Of a stretch of DNA of 64,000 nucleotides, positions 62,108 through 64,000 are shown piece by piece. Source of the DNA: Nansenia antarctica (taxonomy: Eukaryota; Chordata; Actinopteri; Argentiniformes; Microstomatidae); contig OZ022341.1 in assembly GCA_963989245.1 (NCBI GenBank), positions 60,290,031 to 60,354,030 of the forward strand, in the 5' to 3' direction. Within the stretch, counting starts at the first letter, position 1. The number at the start of each line of letters is the position of its first letter. A program made the translations under genes and the position numbers. The notes beneath the pieces are model-generated. The model ran no database searches. It worked only from the letters and a program-made list of their open reading frames with translations, and was not told where the DNA came from.

Positions 62108-62768
62108 GGTCTATGACATCACAGCATGTCTGTGTGAGAGGGAGTCTAGACTAGACAGATAGAATGTTCTGGTCTATGACATCACAGCATGTCTGTGTGA
62201 GAGGGAGTCTAGACTAGACAGATAGAATGTTCTGGTGTGAGAGGGAGTCTAGACTAGACAGATAGAATGTTCTGGTGTGAGAGGGAGTCTAGATTAGACA
62301 GATAGAATGTTCTGGTCTATGACATCACAGCATGTCTGTGTGAGAGGGAGTCTAGACTAGACAGATAGAATGTTCTGGTCTATGACATCACAGCATGTCT
62401 GTGTGAGAGGGAGTCTAGACTAGACAGATAGAATGTTCTGTGTGTGAGAGGGAGTCTAGACTAGACAGATAGAATGTTCTGTGTGTGAGAGGGAGTCTAG
62501 ACTAGACAGATAGAATATTCTGTGTGTGAGAGGGAGTCTAGACTAGACAGATAGAATGTTCTGGTGTGAGAGGGAGTCTAGACTAGACAGATATAATGTT
62601 CTGGTGTGAGAGGGGGTCTAGACTAGACAGATAGAATGTTCTGGTCTATGACATCACAGCATGTCTGTGTGAGAGGGAGTCTAGACTAGACAGATAGAAT
62701 GTTCTGGTCTATGACATCACAGCATGTCTGTGTGAGAGGGAGTCTAGACTAGACAGATAGAATGTTCT
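62108..62768 (+). repeat. 1411-bp tandem unit, second copy (matching part)
   Basis: Carries the same four markers. Further right, a second register at 976 bp links GAGACGG (61947) with GAGACAG (62923) and ATAACAG (62051/63027). Confidence 0.8.
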
Positions 62769-63919
62769 GGTCTATGACATCACAGCATGTCTGTGTGAGA
62801 GGGAGTCTAGACTAGACAGAAAGAATGTTCTGGTCTATGACATCACAGCATGTCTGTGTGAGAGGGAGTCTAGACTAGACAGATAGAATGTTCTGGTCTA
62901 TGACATCACAGCATGTCTGTGTGAGACAGAGTCTAGACTAGACAGATAGAATGTTCTGGTCTATGACATCACAGCATGTCTGTGTGAGAGGGAGTCTAGA
63001 CTAGACAGATAGAATGTTCTGGTCTATGACATAACAGCATGTTTGTGTGAGAGGGAGTCTAGACTAGACAGATAGAATGTTCTGGTCTATGACATCACAG
63101 CATGTCTGTGTGAGAGGCAGTCTAGACTAGACAGATAGAATGTTCTGGTGTGAGAGGGAGTCTAGACTAGACAGATAGAATGTTCTGGTGTGAGAGGGAG
63201 TCTAGACTAGACAGATAGAATGTTCTGGTCTATGACATCACAGCGTGTCTGTGTGAGAGGGAGTCTAGACTAGACAGATAGAATGTTCTGGTCTATGACA
63301 TCACAGCATGTCTGTGTGAGAGGGAGTCTAGACTAGACAGATAGAATGTTCTGGTCTATGACATCACAGCATGTCTGTGTGAGAGGGAGTCTAGACTAGA
63401 CAGATAGAATGTTCTGGTCTATGACATCACAGCATGTCTGTGTGAGAGGGAGTCTAGACTAGACAGATAGAATGTTCTGGTCTATGACATCACAGCATGT
63501 CTGTGTGAGAGGGAGTCTAGACTAGACAGATAGAATGTTCTGGTCTATGACATCACAGCATGTCTGTGTGAGAGGGAGTCTAGACTAGACAGATAGAAAG
63601 TTCTGGTCTATGACATCACAGCATGTCTGTGTGAGAGGGAGTCTAGACTAGACAGATAGAATGTTCTGGTCTATGACATCACAGCATGTCTGTGTGAGAG
63701 GGAGTCTAGACTAGACAGATAGAATGTTCTGGTCTATGACATCACAGCATGTCTGTGTGAGAGGGAGTCTAGACTAGACAGATAGAATGTTCTGGTCTAT
63801 GACATCACAGCATGTCTGTGTGAGAGGGAGTCTAGACTAGACAGATAGAATGTTCTGGTCTATGACATCACAGCATGTCTGTGTGAGAGGGAGTCTAGAC
63901 TAGACAGATAGAATGTTCT

Positions 63920-64000
63920 GTGTGAGAGAGGGAGTCTAGACTAGACAGATAGAATGTTCTGTGTGTGAGAGGGAGTCTAGCCTAGACAGATAGAATGTTC
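63920..64000 (+). repeat. R unit and truncated T(TAGCC) at the window edge
   Basis: R occupies 63920-63960. T(TAGCC) starts at 63961 and lacks only its last base at 64000. The array therefore continues past the window in the right-half style. Confidence 0.9.

Larger units (their letters stand above)
1..64000. repeat. Satellite DNA array filling the window
   Basis: The entire window is a head-to-tail array of 63-bp and 39-41-bp monomers, all in one orientation, with no interruption. The 63-bp consensus counts 18 A, 17 T, 18 G and 10 C (28/63 GC) and has no CpG. It cannot code: in the 63-bp unit, which keeps frame because 63 is 21 codons, forward stops lie at unit positions 7, 28 and 40 (one frame), 45 (second) and 53 (third). 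Reverse-strand stops lie at 4, at 12 and 39, and at 44, again covering all frames. The short units shift frame at each copy and also close quickly. Such arrays normally form centromeric, pericentromeric or subtelomeric heterochromatin; which applies here is not visible. I do not recognise the family by name. Confidence 0.98.

Noticed and set aside
1..64000. CRISPR array (regular short repeats)
   Set aside because: There are no unique spacers; the whole unit repeats, in two lengths, and all parts are shared between units.
1..64000. Protein-coding tandem repeat (mucin-like or other repeat protein)
   Set aside because: The 63-bp unit keeps frame but has stops in all six frames, and the 40- and 41-bp units shift frame. 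No open frame extends over more than a few units.
1..64000. Known human satellites (alpha, satellite II/III) or telomere repeat
   Set aside because: Unit lengths (63 and 39-41 bp) and sequence do not fit a 171-bp unit, GGAAT or TTAGGG; no CENP-B box is seen.
1..64000. Transposon or LTR inserted in the array
   Set aside because: Reading the window end to end, I saw no stretch departing from the monomer pattern, no target-site duplication and no inverted segment.

Overview
The whole 64 kb window is one uninterrupted head-to-tail satellite DNA array. I found no gene, RNA gene, transposon, CRISPR array, unique spacer or inverted block; every stretch I read is a copy or close variant of one unit, always in the same orientation. 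Both ends of the window lie inside the array. This is eukaryotic heterochromatin-type DNA (pericentromeric, centromeric or subtelomeric). The species cannot be fixed from the sequence. The consensus lacks CpG and some variants look like CpG-to-TpG changes, which fits a CpG-methylating genome such as a vertebrate, but this is inference.

The array is built from two modules. The long monomer (L, 63 bp) is a 24-bp module followed by a 39-bp module. Short monomers keep only the 39-bp module with small joint changes: S (39 bp), G and C (40 bp), T and R (41 bp). The 39-bp module carries a 10-bp perfect palindrome (AGTCTAGACT) and a second dyad (AGAATGTTCT) that matches the two-pentamer heat-shock-factor pattern nGAAnnTTCn. 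The 24-bp module carries GACAT-n6-ATGTC, overlapping the CRE-like octamer TGACATCA.

Layout: (1) 1 to about 14.4 kb holds copies of a very large higher-order repeat. Copy 1 (103-4560) parses exactly into 88 monomers, copy 2 (4561-8978) into 87, and copy 3 (8979-14397) is rearranged. (2) About 13.1-30 kb is a nest of successive tandem duplications with periods 6613, 5518 and 2558 bp. (3) About 31.3-33.0 kb is a switch zone made of two 853-bp copies. (4) From about 33.2 kb to the end a different cassette (R-T-T) replaces the T-S pair of the left half, with duplications of period 1977, 1586 (containing 534), 2745, 1957, 5728/5791 (containing 1912) and 1411 bp.

Most duplication breakpoints I could place fall on monomer boundaries, and shared private mutations travel with each block, as expected from unequal exchange or replication slippage in register. 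The left 12 kb has very few private mutations. The last 3 kb has many, so homogenisation is uneven along the array. All periods were worked out by hand from marker mutations; no alignment software was used.
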